A stretch of 22,369 nucleotides of DNA, from the NCBI GenBank assembly GCA_002341185.1, contig DDNP01000022.1:83963-106331 (forward strand), written 5' to 3'. The stretch comes from Candidatus Neomicrothrix sp. UBA2517. Its GTDB lineage: Bacteria; Actinomycetota; Acidimicrobiia; Acidimicrobiales; UBA8592. The number at the start of each line of letters is the position of its first letter. The stretch's first letter is position 1. Shown piece after piece: positions 6,348-14,549 of the stretch. A model generated the notes under the pieces. The model did no database searches. It was not told the DNA's origin and was given only the letters and a program-made list of their open reading frames with translations. The position numbers and the translations under genes were made by a program.

Positions 6348-7091
6348 GTGAATGATTCCGAAAAACACCTATTACAGGGCCAATGGGACAGGGTAGTTCT
6401 TAAAGTTTCAGGCGAAGCTTTCGCTGGTGAACTGGGATATGGAATTGACGGACACGTAGTACAAGAGATAGCTCGTCAAGTGGTGAAAGTTCGTTCTGAA
6501 TTTGATGTACAGCTAGCCATAGTCGTTGGGGGCGGAAATATATGGCGAGGAATGGCCGGATCAGGGGCAGGTATGGACAGGGCCCAAGCTGATTATATGG
6601 GGATGTTAGCAACAGTTATAAATGCTTTGGCTTTGCAGGACACCTTAGAGCAGCTGGGGCAACCCACGCGAGTTCAAACAGCTATTCATATGAGCCAGGT
6701 AGCTGAACCTTATATCAGGCGCAGGGCTCTTCGTCATCTTGAGAAAGGAAGAGTTGTTATATTTGCTGGTGGAACAGGAAATCCATTCTTCACTACAGAT
6801 ACGACTGCGGCACTGCGTGCAGTTGAAATTGAAGCAGGCGCTATTCTCAAAGGCACTCATTCAGGTATTCAAGGCGTGTACGATGACGACCCTCGTATAA
6901 ACCCTGATGCAAAATTGCTTAAAGAAATTAGATACATAGATGTTCTGAATAAAGGTTTAAAGGTAATGGACTCAACCGCGATTTCGCTTTGCATGGATAA
7001 TAATTTACCGATTGTAGTTTTTGACCTAATGGGCGATGGAAATGTAGGTCAAATTCTCGCCGGTAATCCAGTGGGAACAGCAGTAAGTTAG
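6348..7091 (+). CDS. pyrH: UMP kinase
   Basis: UMP kinase converts UMP to UDP with ATP, feeding all pyrimidine nucleotides. The 247-residue amino-acid-kinase-fold protein shows VVLKVSGEAF (K19), VVGGGNIWRG (59-68), DYMGMLATVINALALQDTLE (82-101) with the UMP-site aspartate, GGTGNPFFTTDTTAALRAVE (141-160), and KGTHSGIQGVYDDDP (168-182). The start is GTG; a GAGG at 6332-6335 is rather far away (12 bases). A 70-base gap follows tsf, and frr begins six bases after its stop. The pyrH-frr pair between tsf and cdsA is the usual actinobacterial order. Confidence 0.96.
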   Translation: MNDSEKHLLQGQWDRVVLKVSGEAFAGELGYGIDGHVVQEIARQVVKVRSEFDVQLAIVVGGGNIWRGMAGSGAGMDRAQADYMGMLATVINALALQDTLEQLGQPTRVQTAIHMSQVAEPYIRRRALRHLEKGRVVIFAGGTGNPFFTTDTTAALRAVEIEAGAILKGTHSGIQGVYDDDPRINPDAKLLKEIRYIDVLNKGLKVMDSTAISLCMDNNLPIVVFDLMGDGNVGQILAGNPVGTAVS

Positions 7092-7097
7092 GTATGG

Positions 7098-7667
7098 ATG
7101 AGTGAAGAGCTAATAGAACTTGTATTTTCGGAAACAGAAGAGAAAATGGAAAAGTCTGTTTCGAGAACAAGGCAGGAATTCTCCTCAATCAGAACCGGTC
7201 GGCCAAGTCCGGCACTAGTTGAACGAATCCAAGTTGATTATTTTGGAAGTGATGTACCTTTGCAGCAACTAGCGAGCTTTTCGGTACCAGAAGCCCAGTT
7301 GCTAGTAATTTCTCCTTTTGACAAAGGCGCAATTGAGGCTATTGAAAGGGCAATAGTTCTTGCTGACCTTGGAATCAGTCCAGCGAATGATGGTTCAATT
7401 CTTCGGCTAAATTTTCCTCCGCTTACAGAAGAGAGACGTAAACAACTTGTAAAAGTAGTTAAGACATTGGCCGAGGAAGGAAGAATATCTATTCGAGGGA
7501 TCAGAAGGACAGCTCGGCAAGAACTAGACAACTTTGAAAAGGAGGGTGACGTTTCTTCAGACCAAGCGAAAAGAGCATTGGATAGAATAGATGCCTTCAC
7601 TCGGAACTTTGAGAATCAAATAAACACAGCTCTTGAGCAGAAAGAAACTGAATTACTTGAAGTTTAG
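7098..7667 (+). CDS. frr: Ribosome recycling factor
   Basis: RRF, with EF-G, splits the post-termination ribosome. The 189-residue protein matches the family throughout: EEKMEKSVSRTRQEFSSIRT, GRPSPALVERIQVDYFGSDV, PLQQLASFSVPEAQLLVISP, GISPANDGSILRLNFPPLTE, ERRKQLVKVVKTLAEEGRIS and IRGIRRTARQELDNFEK. It forms the usual helical domain I (ends) plus beta domain II (middle). ATG 7098 is preferred over ATG 7094, which runs into a stop after three codons. It lies six bases after pyrH. A TATACT (7675-7680) after its stop might be an internal -10 for cdsA, but no matching -35 is seen. Confidence 0.96.
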   Translation: MSEELIELVFSETEEKMEKSVSRTRQEFSSIRTGRPSPALVERIQVDYFGSDVPLQQLASFSVPEAQLLVISPFDKGAIEAIERAIVLADLGISPANDGSILRLNFPPLTEERRKQLVKVVKTLAEEGRISIRGIRRTARQELDNFEKEGDVSSDQAKRALDRIDAFTRNFENQINTALEQKETELLEV

Positions 7668-7693
7668 ACTAAGTTATACTTTGTGGAGATGCT

Positions 7694-8836
7694 ATGAATA
7701 AAGAAGACGAAGGTATGCAAGGTTCAGAAGATGGTTCAACAAGCCACGGTCTTCCTCATTGGAGTGAACCCGGAACGGGACAAATGCCAAGACTTGAAAT
7801 CAACGATGAGAATGAGCCTAAGGAAGATTGGGAAACACTAAGCGAAGGCCCGCAATGGGGCTCAGAATCTGAACTTGAGGGTGATGAACCGCAGAGAGTA
7901 GACCTTACAATCGGAGACGAGACCCCAAAAGATGATTTCTTCTCTTATGAAAAGACTCCTGATCTGGCTGAAACCACGGAATCAATTATTTCTGAAGGCA
8001 AAAAATCACGACGGTCAGGTTTGGGTTCACGAGAAGCGCTAACACGAATTATTACCGGTCTTGTTCTCGCAGGAATTGTTGTTCTTTGCTTAGCAATCAG
8101 TAAGTTGGCGACGGTTATTTTAATCGCTGTGATGCTTGGAATAGCTTCAACGGAGTTATTCCAAAGTCTTTACAAAGTCGGTTGGCAACCGCCTACTTTG
8201 GTGGGTTTGGTGGCATCCGTATCAATGCCTTTAGCTGCTTACTGGAGAGGTGAAGGAGCTATCGGGTTAGTACTTTTTCTCACGGTTCTTACTGGTTCAT
8301 TGTGGTACCTGCTAGGGATCGGGGGAACACGCCCTGTTCCTAATCTTGCAGTTCTGATTCTTGGAGTTGTCTATGTCGGTGTACTTGGCTCCCATGCAGC
8401 TCTTCTATTAGATGACCCAAAAGGTAAAGGTCTTTTATTATCAGCAATTCTCTTGGCGGCAGGATATGACGTAGGCGGTTATTTTATAGGGCAAGCTTTG
8501 GGTCGTTCGCCGCTCACAGAAGTTAGTCCAAATAAAACTATTGAAGGTTTGTTAGGAGGGACAGTTGCAACTGTCGGGGTAGGGGTACTTCTAGCAGTAT
8601 TTGATGTAGGCCCTTTCGATGGTGAACCCTTTGGTTTCTCTAACGCTCTACTAATGGCGATAGTCGTAGCCGTAATTGCACCTATCGGAGATCTTGCTGA
8701 ATCTCTCATCAAAAGAGACTTGAAGATAAAAGATATGGGAACGGTCTTGCCTGGTCACGGCGGTGTATTAGACCGTTGCGACACCTTACTATTCGTAATT
8801 CCGACCGTTTATTACATGGTCCTCGTTATGGCATAA
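7694..8836 (+). CDS. cdsA: Phosphatidate cytidylyltransferase (CDP-diacylglycerol synthase)
   Basis: This membrane enzyme makes CDP-diacylglycerol from phosphatidate and CTP, the entry to phosphatidylglycerol, cardiolipin and phosphatidylinositol. Residues from about 115 to 380 form the multi-spanning domain, with SPNKTIEG at 278-285. The CDS signature at 338-361 is intact: SLIKRDLKIKD followed by PGHGGVLDR. Residues 1 to about 112 are a hydrophilic, strongly acidic, probably cytoplasmic extension, absent from the E. coli enzyme; it contains the Trp/Pro stretch LPHWSEPGTGQMPRL at 20-34. The start ATG 7694 has GGAG (7685-7688) ahead of it. It follows frr by 26 bases, as in other actinobacteria. 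Confidence 0.93.
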   Translation: MNKEDEGMQGSEDGSTSHGLPHWSEPGTGQMPRLEINDENEPKEDWETLSEGPQWGSESELEGDEPQRVDLTIGDETPKDDFFSYEKTPDLAETTESIISEGKKSRRSGLGSREALTRIITGLVLAGIVVLCLAISKLATVILIAVMLGIASTELFQSLYKVGWQPPTLVGLVASVSMPLAAYWRGEGAIGLVLFLTVLTGSLWYLLGIGGTRPVPNLAVLILGVVYVGVLGSHAALLLDDPKGKGLLLSAILLAAGYDVGGYFIGQALGRSPLTEVSPNKTIEGLLGGTVATVGVGVLLAVFDVGPFDGEPFGFSNALLMAIVVAVIAPIGDLAESLIKRDLKIKDMGTVLPGHGGVLDRCDTLLFVIPTVYYMVLVMA

Positions 8837-8875
8837 ATCACTTCGGTGGCTCACATTATCAGTCCAAATAGGGCT

Positions 8876-8881
8876 TACAAT
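8876..8881 (+). promoter_or_regulatory. Candidate -10 element for the dxr transcript
   Basis: TACAAT differs from the consensus TATAAT at one position and lies in the 71-base gap between cdsA and dxr. No clear -35 hexamer is found 16-18 bases upstream. It ends six bases before an ATG at 8888, so transcription from it would begin at or next to that ATG. Confidence 0.4.
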
Positions 8882-8887
8882 CTATAT

Positions 8888-8911
8888 ATGACCCGGAACA
8901 TCGACCTATGA
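8888..8911 (+). CDS. Candidate 7-codon leaderless leader ORF upstream of dxr
   Basis: ATG 8888 opens a frame encoding MTRNIDL that stops at TGA 8909-8911, overlapping the dxr ATG at 8908 as ATGA. It sits at the predicted transcription start behind TACAAT. dxr itself lacks a good Shine-Dalgarno, so ribosomes loading on the leaderless ATG and re-initiating at the overlap could translate dxr. Leaderless mRNAs are common in actinobacteria. The ORF could still be chance, since it is very short. Confidence 0.3.
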   Translation: MTRNIDL

Positions 8912-10068
8912 AAGATGTCGCTTTACTCGGATCAACGGGTTCAATCGGAATACAAACCTTAGACGTAGTGCGTGCTAATACAGACAAGTTCAATATTAAA
9001 GTTCTCGCAGCTGGAACTTCGGTAGAGATTATTCGAAATCAAATAGCTGAATTCAGACCAGAAACAGTAATTATGGCCGACAACGATGCTGGGCGCTTGA
9101 TCAAAGACCAATTCACAGAAATAACTGTACTAAGTGGCCAGGATGCCCTGAAGGAGTCAGTGGGGTCTAGCGATATTATTGTCAACGCGATAGTCGGTTT
9201 CGCTGGATTGCCAGTTACCTTAACCGCTTTGAATGAGGGAAAAATTCTTGCGTTGGCTAACAAGGAATCTCTCATCGCAGGAGGTCCCATTGTTCAAAAA
9301 GCTAGAATGACCAAATCAGCTATGATCATCCCAGTAGATAGTGAACACTCTGCTCTTCATCAATGCCTACATGGGTACCAGTCAACTTTCAACGAACCAT
9401 CTCAGTCAATAAGGCAACTCATACTCACAGCTAGTGGAGGTCCTTTTAGAGGATTAACATTGCAAGAGCTTGAGAAGGTCACTCTTGACGAGGCGTTAAT
9501 GCACCCAACCTGGAATATGGGACCTAAGATAACTATTGACTCATCGACTCTTATGAATAAAGGTTTAGAAGTTATCGAAGCGCATGAATTGTTCGGAGTT
9601 CCGTATAGTGAAATTAATGTAGTGGTGCATCCACAGTCAATCGTTCACTCCATGGTTGAATTCATTGATAGTTCGGTCATCGCACAATTGTCTATGCCTG
9701 ATATGCGCCTTCCGATTACTTATGCTTTGAATTATCCAAACAGGAATGATTCACAATGGGGGTCTATTAATTGGCATCAAATTACTAAATTAGAATTTGA
9801 ACAACCGGACTTTGAAAGTTTCGCTTGTTTAAAGTTAGCCTACCAAGCAGGAGAAACAGGCCAAACAGCGCCTGCATGGTTGAACGCCGCCAACGAAGTT
9901 GCAGTTGAAGCATTTCTACAGCATCAGATTATGTGGGTTGATATACCGCATTTGATCGCTGATGTGCTTGACAATTACGATGGCCGTCAAGCAATAGAAG
10001 AGAATGACATATACGAAGCTGACAAACAAGCTCGACTAGTAGCAAGAAAGATTATGGAGAGAAAATAA
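8908..10068 (+). CDS. dxr: 1-deoxy-D-xylulose 5-phosphate reductoisomerase
   Basis: DXR converts DXP to 2-C-methylerythritol 4-phosphate with NADPH, the committed step of the MEP isoprenoid pathway and the fosmidomycin target. The 386-residue cytosolic enzyme has the NADPH-binding LLGSTGSIG (6-14), ANKESLIAGG, the metal/substrate stretch VDSEHSALHQCLHG, flexible-loop region ASGGPFRG and HPTWNMGPKITIDSSTLMNK, then GLEVIEAHELFGV and VVHPQSIVHSMVEF. Length is normal. It leads dxr-rseP-ispG, an order also found in M. tuberculosis, and rseP begins one base after its stop. ATG 8908 is preceded by a possible leader ORF rather than a ribosome-binding site. Confidence 0.96.
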   Translation: MKDVALLGSTGSIGIQTLDVVRANTDKFNIKVLAAGTSVEIIRNQIAEFRPETVIMADNDAGRLIKDQFTEITVLSGQDALKESVGSSDIIVNAIVGFAGLPVTLTALNEGKILALANKESLIAGGPIVQKARMTKSAMIIPVDSEHSALHQCLHGYQSTFNEPSQSIRQLILTASGGPFRGLTLQELEKVTLDEALMHPTWNMGPKITIDSSTLMNKGLEVIEAHELFGVPYSEINVVVHPQSIVHSMVEFIDSSVIAQLSMPDMRLPITYALNYPNRNDSQWGSINWHQITKLEFEQPDFESFACLKLAYQAGETGQTAPAWLNAANEVAVEAFLQHQIMWVDIPHLIADVLDNYDGRQAIEENDIYEADKQARLVARKIMERK

Positions 10069-10069
10069 G

Positions 10070-11338
10070 GTGACTGAGAGTGCTCTCAAAGAAAATCGCG
10101 CAAAAGACGCCGCAGCCCAGGAAACTAAATCATATTTTGGGTTAGTAATCGTATTAGGGCTATTGGTTTTACTAGCGATTAGTACCGGTTTCGCAGGTGT
10201 CATCGTAGTCCTTTCGTTAGTCATAATGCTTTTCCTACATGAATTGGGTCATTATCTAGCCGCAAGAAAAGCTGGAATGAAAGTTACGGAATTTTTTATC
10301 GGTTTCGGTCCTAAAATATGGTCTTTTAAAAGAGGAGAAACTGAGTACGGGATCAAAGGGATTCCTGCCGGAGCATATGTGCGAGTAATCGGAATGAATA
10401 ACCTCGATCCTGTTCCACCTGAGGATGAGCAACGAACTTATAGAAATGCAAAATTTGGGCAAAGGCTTCTTTTAGCAACCGCAGGATCATTGATGCATTT
10501 CCTAATAGCCATAATTCTTCTATACGCAGTTCTAGTCGGTAGTGGCATCCAAACCGATGAATCAGATTGGACAGTACAAGATACACGCCCTAATGGCCCT
10601 GCAGAGATAATGGGGATTGAAGAGGGAGATAGGATTATTGCTCTTAATGGAGTACCGATCACTGACTGGTGGGATTTCGCTGCAAGTATTTCGGGTCTCC
10701 CAGATCAACCAATTAGTATTCAATTAGCTAGGGATGGGGAGCTTTTAACGCTTCAAGGAGTAGTCGGATCTCGCTCAACATCTGATCAGACTGGTCAAAG
10801 CTACGGATTTATCGGTATTCAGAGAACTAAATTCAGCACTCTAAAGTCTGGCCCCATCGATGCTTTGGGAAAAACTGGAGAGCAATTTGGAGTCCTAACT
10901 TCTGAAACAATCAAGGGCCTTGGAAATTTCTTTAGCCCAACAGGTCTAGGTAACTTTTTTTCTGAAGTATTCGAGGTAGACACTGAGCAATCTTCAGTTA
11001 AATCAAGTATCGCTGGATCTGATGAGGGAAGAATAGTTTCTGTTGTTGGTGCAACAAAACTAGGAGCGCAGCTAACCGAAACAGGATGGACAGGGTTGTT
11101 CTTATTTCTCGCGACAATTAACGTCTTCATAGGAATCTTTAACTTAATCCCACTGCTCCCATTAGATGGCGGGCATGTTATGATTGCCATTTATGAACGG
11201 CTCAGAAGCCGAAAAGGTAACCGCTACCACGCAGATGCATCAAAACTACTTCCGCTAACATACCTTGTGCTGTTTGTCTTGATAGCTATAGGGGTTGCAG
11301 CCATTTATTTAGACATAGCTGACCCAATCTCCCTCTAG
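10070..11338 (+). CDS. rseP: RseP/Rip1-type site-2 zinc metalloprotease
   Basis: This 422-residue membrane protease cuts transmembrane segments of anti-sigma factors and similar substrates. Segment order: first membrane span about 22-55 leading into the zinc motif HELGH (57-61), a second hydrophobic stretch about 134-158, a PDZ domain about 165-235 (PNGPAEIMGIEEGDRIIALN), then the second active-site motif N358-L-I-P-L-L-P-L-D366-GG, and a final span near the C-terminus. The metal ligands H57, H61 and D366 are all present. The start is GTG one base after the dxr stop. Its position between dxr and ispG is the conserved actinobacterial arrangement (Rip1 in mycobacteria), although its substrates here are unknown. 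Confidence 0.93.
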   Translation: MTESALKENRAKDAAAQETKSYFGLVIVLGLLVLLAISTGFAGVIVVLSLVIMLFLHELGHYLAARKAGMKVTEFFIGFGPKIWSFKRGETEYGIKGIPAGAYVRVIGMNNLDPVPPEDEQRTYRNAKFGQRLLLATAGSLMHFLIAIILLYAVLVGSGIQTDESDWTVQDTRPNGPAEIMGIEEGDRIIALNGVPITDWWDFAASISGLPDQPISIQLARDGELLTLQGVVGSRSTSDQTGQSYGFIGIQRTKFSTLKSGPIDALGKTGEQFGVLTSETIKGLGNFFSPTGLGNFFSEVFEVDTEQSSVKSSIAGSDEGRIVSVVGATKLGAQLTETGWTGLFLFLATINVFIGIFNLIPLLPLDGGHVMIAIYERLRSRKGNRYHADASKLLPLTYLVLFVLIAIGVAAIYLDIADPISL

Positions 11339-11348
11339 GATGTAACTA

Positions 11349-12569
11349 ATGGATAGCGCTTCACACATAAAACGAAAGAAAACAAAACAGATATTTGTCG
11401 GAGATATTCCGATTGGGGGCAATTCGCCCATAACGGTTCAATCGATGACAACAACTAAAACATCTGATGTGGACGCGACACTGCAACAAATTTATTCGCT
11501 AGCGGCTGCTGGGGCTGACATAGTTCGATGCACATGTAATGATTACGAAGCCGCCGAAGGACTTGCCAAAATTGTGCCAAGATCTCCAGTTCCGATAATT
11601 GCCGATGTTCATAATCAATATAAAATGGCATTAGCAGCCATAGCATCTGGTGTGGACTGTCTCCGCCTTAACCCAGGGAATATTCGCAAACCAGCTCATA
11701 TCAAAGCTGTTGCTGAAGCGGCAGGAGAAGAATCTGTTCCAATCAGAATCGGCGTCAATGGGGGTTCGCTACACCCGGACCTTTATTTGAAGTATGGAGG
11801 AAAGGTTACCCCAGAGGCAATGGTTGAATCAGCAATGACTGAACTTAACTATTTCGAAGAAGTCGGTTTTGATCAAGTAAAAATTTCTGTAAAAGCATCT
11901 AATGTTCCTCTGATGGTTGAGGCTTACCGTCAACTTAGCAAAATCACTGACTACCCCCTGCATCTTGGCGTAACAGAAGCCGGCCCTCCACCCACAGGCC
12001 TAATTAAATCAACTGCCGGAATAGCATCATTGTTGTTAGAGGGTATAGGCGACACGATACGGTACTCCTTAACTGCAGACCCTGTGCAAGAAGCTAAAGC
12101 GGGGCGGCAACTGCTAGAGGCCTTGGGGTTGCGTGAAAGAAAAAATATTGACCTTATTGCATGTCCGAGTTGCGGGCGAGCAGAAATTGATGTCTATTCA
12201 GTTGCCTCCGAGGCACAAACCGCGTTCGAAGATAAGGAAATACCTTTGCAAATCGCTGTAATGGGTTGCGTCGTAAATGGGCCCGGTGAAGCTAGAGATG
12301 CGGATCTTGGAATAGCAGCTGGGAATAAGCGCGGACACCTTTTTGTTAAAGGCCAAAATGTCGCAGTGGTAAAAGAAGATGAAATGGTTAAAACACTTGT
12401 TGAATGGGCCGAATACATCACCGAAAATGGTTTCGAAGCCGCCCTTGCGAGAGCAGATGTAGAAAAAGCAAAAAGAGAAGCAGAAAAAGATCGTCAAAAA
12501 TTACTTGCTGAACAAGGAGAGGATGTTAATCAGGATGCTTCTCGTGTTAACTTAATAAGAAAAATATAG
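11349..12569 (+). CDS. ispG: 4-hydroxy-3-methylbut-2-en-1-yl diphosphate synthase
   Basis: IspG (GcpE) reductively converts MEcPP to HMBPP in the MEP pathway, using a [4Fe-4S] cluster. The 406-residue single-chain bacterial form has a TIM-barrel half beginning PIGGNSPITVQSMTTTKTSD and a reductase half with cluster ligands C272 and C275 (CPSCGR), C307 (VMGCVVNGPGEA) and E314. The last 45 residues are a charged Lys/Glu-rich helix beyond the usual core. AGGA (11337-11340), overlapping the rseP stop, gives an eight-base spacing to ATG 11349. It ends the dxr-rseP-ispG group; a hairpin 80 bases downstream may terminate its mRNA. Confidence 0.96.
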   Translation: MDSASHIKRKKTKQIFVGDIPIGGNSPITVQSMTTTKTSDVDATLQQIYSLAAAGADIVRCTCNDYEAAEGLAKIVPRSPVPIIADVHNQYKMALAAIASGVDCLRLNPGNIRKPAHIKAVAEAAGEESVPIRIGVNGGSLHPDLYLKYGGKVTPEAMVESAMTELNYFEEVGFDQVKISVKASNVPLMVEAYRQLSKITDYPLHLGVTEAGPPPTGLIKSTAGIASLLLEGIGDTIRYSLTADPVQEAKAGRQLLEALGLRERKNIDLIACPSCGRAEIDVYSVASEAQTAFEDKEIPLQIAVMGCVVNGPGEARDADLGIAAGNKRGHLFVKGQNVAVVKEDEMVKTLVEWAEYITENGFEAALARADVEKAKREAEKDRQKLLAEQGEDVNQDASRVNLIRKI

Positions 12570-12616
12570 CAAATATCTCAAACCCTTACTTATGGATGAT
12601 TCTAGCAAAAGAGAGC

Positions 12617-12622
12617 TATAAT
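12617..12622 (+). promoter_or_regulatory. Consensus -10 box for rimP-nusA-infB
   Basis: A perfect TATAAT lies 47 bases after the ispG stop. No good -35 is seen at normal spacing. Transcription would start near 12629, about 20 bases before a terminator-like hairpin and 76 bases before rimP. Confidence 0.5.
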
Positions 12623-12648
12623 CTAATTGTCTTTAATCCAATGGAATG

Positions 12649-12676
12649 AGGCGTGGGGTTTCCCACGCCTTTTGTT
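12649..12676 (+). terminator. Intrinsic terminator or attenuator in the rimP leader
   Basis: A nine-base-pair perfect stem, AGGCGTGGG (12649-12657) with CCCACGCCT (12662-12670), loop GTTT, is followed directly by a T-rich run TTTTGTT (12670-12676). It has every visible feature of a rho-independent terminator. It can end transcripts reading through from ispG, but it also lies between the TATAAT at 12617 and rimP, so it would also act on that promoter. A two-codon ATG-GAA-TGA (12641-12649) ends exactly where the stem begins. Confidence 0.75.
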
Positions 12677-12704
12677 CATCAAGGAAGAGTTCGGAAGGAG
12701 AAGA

Positions 12705-13196
12705 ATGGGAATAATCGAAGCAGTGAATGAAATGATTAGGCCCCTTCTAACATCTTTAGATTACGAACTCTATGATGTTGAACTAAATGGTGGAATCCTA
12801 AAAGTAACTATCACTTCCGAAGAAGGAGTTATGCTAGATGAACTAGCTAAACTAAACAGGGATATTTCGTCGAAACTTGACGAAGAAGACCCAATCCAAA
12901 GTAGATACACTTTGGAGGTCTCAAGCCCTGGTTTGGAGAGGAAACTAAGACGAGAAGACCATTACTTCGGAGCAATTGGCGAGCGTATTTCAGTCAAGCT
13001 AGGTCCTCATGTCGAAGGAGAACGAAGATACGAGGGAGAATTGCTAGGAATTGAAGAAATGATATTGAGCTTAAGAACTGATAATGGTAGCGAAATCAAA
13101 CTTAGTTTGAGTGACATCACATCGGGCAAGACCGTTTACGAGTGGGAGAAGAATCCCAAACCAGGTTCAAAAGTAAGTGCCTCAGATATTTCATAG
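12705..13196 (+). CDS. rimP: Ribosome maturation factor RimP
   Basis: RimP helps assemble the 30S subunit. The 163-residue protein has the two-domain family layout: an N-terminal alpha/beta domain (PLLTSLDYELYDVELNGGIL, LDEEDPIQSRYTLEVSSPGL) with the conserved ending SSPGLERKLRREDHYFGAIG, then an SH3-like C-terminal barrel. The frame is open upstream to TTG 12627, but those codons lie in the terminator hairpin; ATG 12705 has AAGGAG (12695-12700) in front and gives the normal family start. nusA follows 12 bases after its stop, as in nearly all bacteria. Confidence 0.94.
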   Translation: MGIIEAVNEMIRPLLTSLDYELYDVELNGGILKVTITSEEGVMLDELAKLNRDISSKLDEEDPIQSRYTLEVSSPGLERKLRREDHYFGAIGERISVKLGPHVEGERRYEGELLGIEEMILSLRTDNGSEIKLSLSDITSGKTVYEWEKNPKPGSKVSASDIS

Positions 13197-13208
13197 ACAA
13201 GGAGAAAA

Positions 13209-14549
13209 ATGAACGCAGAAATGAAAGAAGCCATAAACGCCATAGCGGCAGACAAAGGGATGCGCCCCGAAGTTCTCTATGCAGTATTAGCCGATGCTTT
13301 AGAATCAGCCTACAAAAAAATGCCGGAAGCTCATGAATATGCGTGGGTTACCATAGACCCTGAAACAATGGAGTATAGAGTAATCGCTCAAGAGCTAGAT
13401 GACGAAGGTGAGCCTTATGGGGATGAATTTGACGTAACTCCAGATAATTTCGGCAGAATAGCTGCTCTTGCATTTAAGCAAGTTCTTGCACAAGGTATCC
13501 GAGAAGAAGAACGTGAACAGAAATATGAGGAATATGCTGGACGTGAAGGTGATATTGTCACAGGAATCATTCAACAAAGTGACAGTAGATACACATTATT
13601 GGATCTGGGGCGTGTAGAAGCCCTTCTGCCTCGAGCAGAACAAGTACCAAATGAAAGGCCTGATAGCAATACTCGAATCAAGGCATACATTGTCGAAGTG
13701 CGCAAAACTGCCAAAGGCCCCCAGATAGTCGTAAGTCGAACACACCCAGGACTCATCAAACGGCTATTTGAGCTAGAAGTTCCTGAAATTGCTGACGGCA
13801 TAGTTGAAATTAAGTCATGTGCTCGCGAACCGGGCCACCGGACGAAAATAGCCGTTTGGTCAAACGATCCTAATGTAGATCCTGTTGGGGCATGTGTAGG
13901 TGCAAGCGGAGCTCGTGTCCGTATGATCGTGAATGAGCTTAGAGGAGAGAAAATCGATATCGTTCCGTTTTCTGAAGAACCCGAAGAGTTCGTGTCAAAG
14001 GCTTTATCACCGGCAAAGGTTCAAGAAGTTCGCATTGACTTGGAAACAGGGACTGCGGATGTCATAGTCCCCGATTATCAACTGTCTCTTGCAATTGGTA
14101 AGGAAGGGCAAAACGCAAGACTTTCAGCAAGGCTTACTGGCTGGCGAATTGATATAAAATCAGAAACTCAGCAAGCTGAAGAAGACGCATATCAAGATGT
14201 TGATTGGGCAGAAGGGGAGTGGGTAGAAGACCCAGAAACAGGAGAACAAGTTTGGCAGCCAGCAGAGGGTGGACCTGCCGTATCAGCTGAAGAATGGGAA
14301 GCAACTTCTGAGACAGAGTCAGAAGACTCAGATTCCGATATGGTTGAAGGGGGCGAACCCGATTTAGATTCTAAACCTGAAATTGAAGAAACAGATCAGC
14401 CTAATGAAGCCATGGAAAACCAGGTCGAAAGCAGTGGAGAGGAAAATGTGGGTGACCACGAAACTATCACTGATAATCCGGAAACAGGGTCTACTAATGG
14501 AGATGAGATTTCAGACTCTTCAGAAGATGGGATTCACGGGGAAGCCTAA
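13209..14549 (+). CDS. nusA: Transcription termination/antitermination factor NusA
   Basis: NusA binds RNA polymerase and nascent RNA and modulates pausing, termination and antitermination. The 446-residue protein has the N-terminal RNAP-binding domain (1 to about 105), an S1 domain (about 112-178, GDIVTGIIQQSDSRYTLLDL), KH1 (GACVGASGARVRMI, 227-240) and KH2 (LAIGKEGQNARLSARLTGWR, 294-313). Beyond about residue 320 is a 125-residue acidic, Gln/Ser/Asp-rich tail that looks disordered; there are no clear AR2 repeats of the proteobacterial type. AAGGAG precedes ATG 13209 at good spacing. It lies between rimP and infB; the ylxR gene usually found after nusA is absent. Confidence 0.95.
   Translation: MNAEMKEAINAIAADKGMRPEVLYAVLADALESAYKKMPEAHEYAWVTIDPETMEYRVIAQELDDEGEPYGDEFDVTPDNFGRIAALAFKQVLAQGIREEEREQKYEEYAGREGDIVTGIIQQSDSRYTLLDLGRVEALLPRAEQVPNERPDSNTRIKAYIVEVRKTAKGPQIVVSRTHPGLIKRLFELEVPEIADGIVEIKSCAREPGHRTKIAVWSNDPNVDPVGACVGASGARVRMIVNELRGEKIDIVPFSEEPEEFVSKALSPAKVQEVRIDLETGTADVIVPDYQLSLAIGKEGQNARLSARLTGWRIDIKSETQQAEEDAYQDVDWAEGEWVEDPETGEQVWQPAEGGPAVSAEEWEATSETESEDSDSDMVEGGEPDLDSKPEIEETDQPNEAMENQVESSGEENVGDHETITDNPETGSTNGDEISDSSEDGIHGEA

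Noticed and set aside
7238..7600. 120-codon open frame on the minus strand inside frr
   Set aside because: frr is unambiguous on the plus strand; the antisense product is Ser/Leu-rich with no motif.
10819..11190. 123-codon open frame on the minus strand inside rseP
   Set aside because: Shadow of a well-supported gene; no recognisable domain and no ribosome-binding site.
12627..12704. 26-residue N-terminal extension of RimP from TTG 12627
   Set aside because: It would be encoded by the terminator hairpin; ATG 12705 has a strong Shine-Dalgarno and fits the family start.
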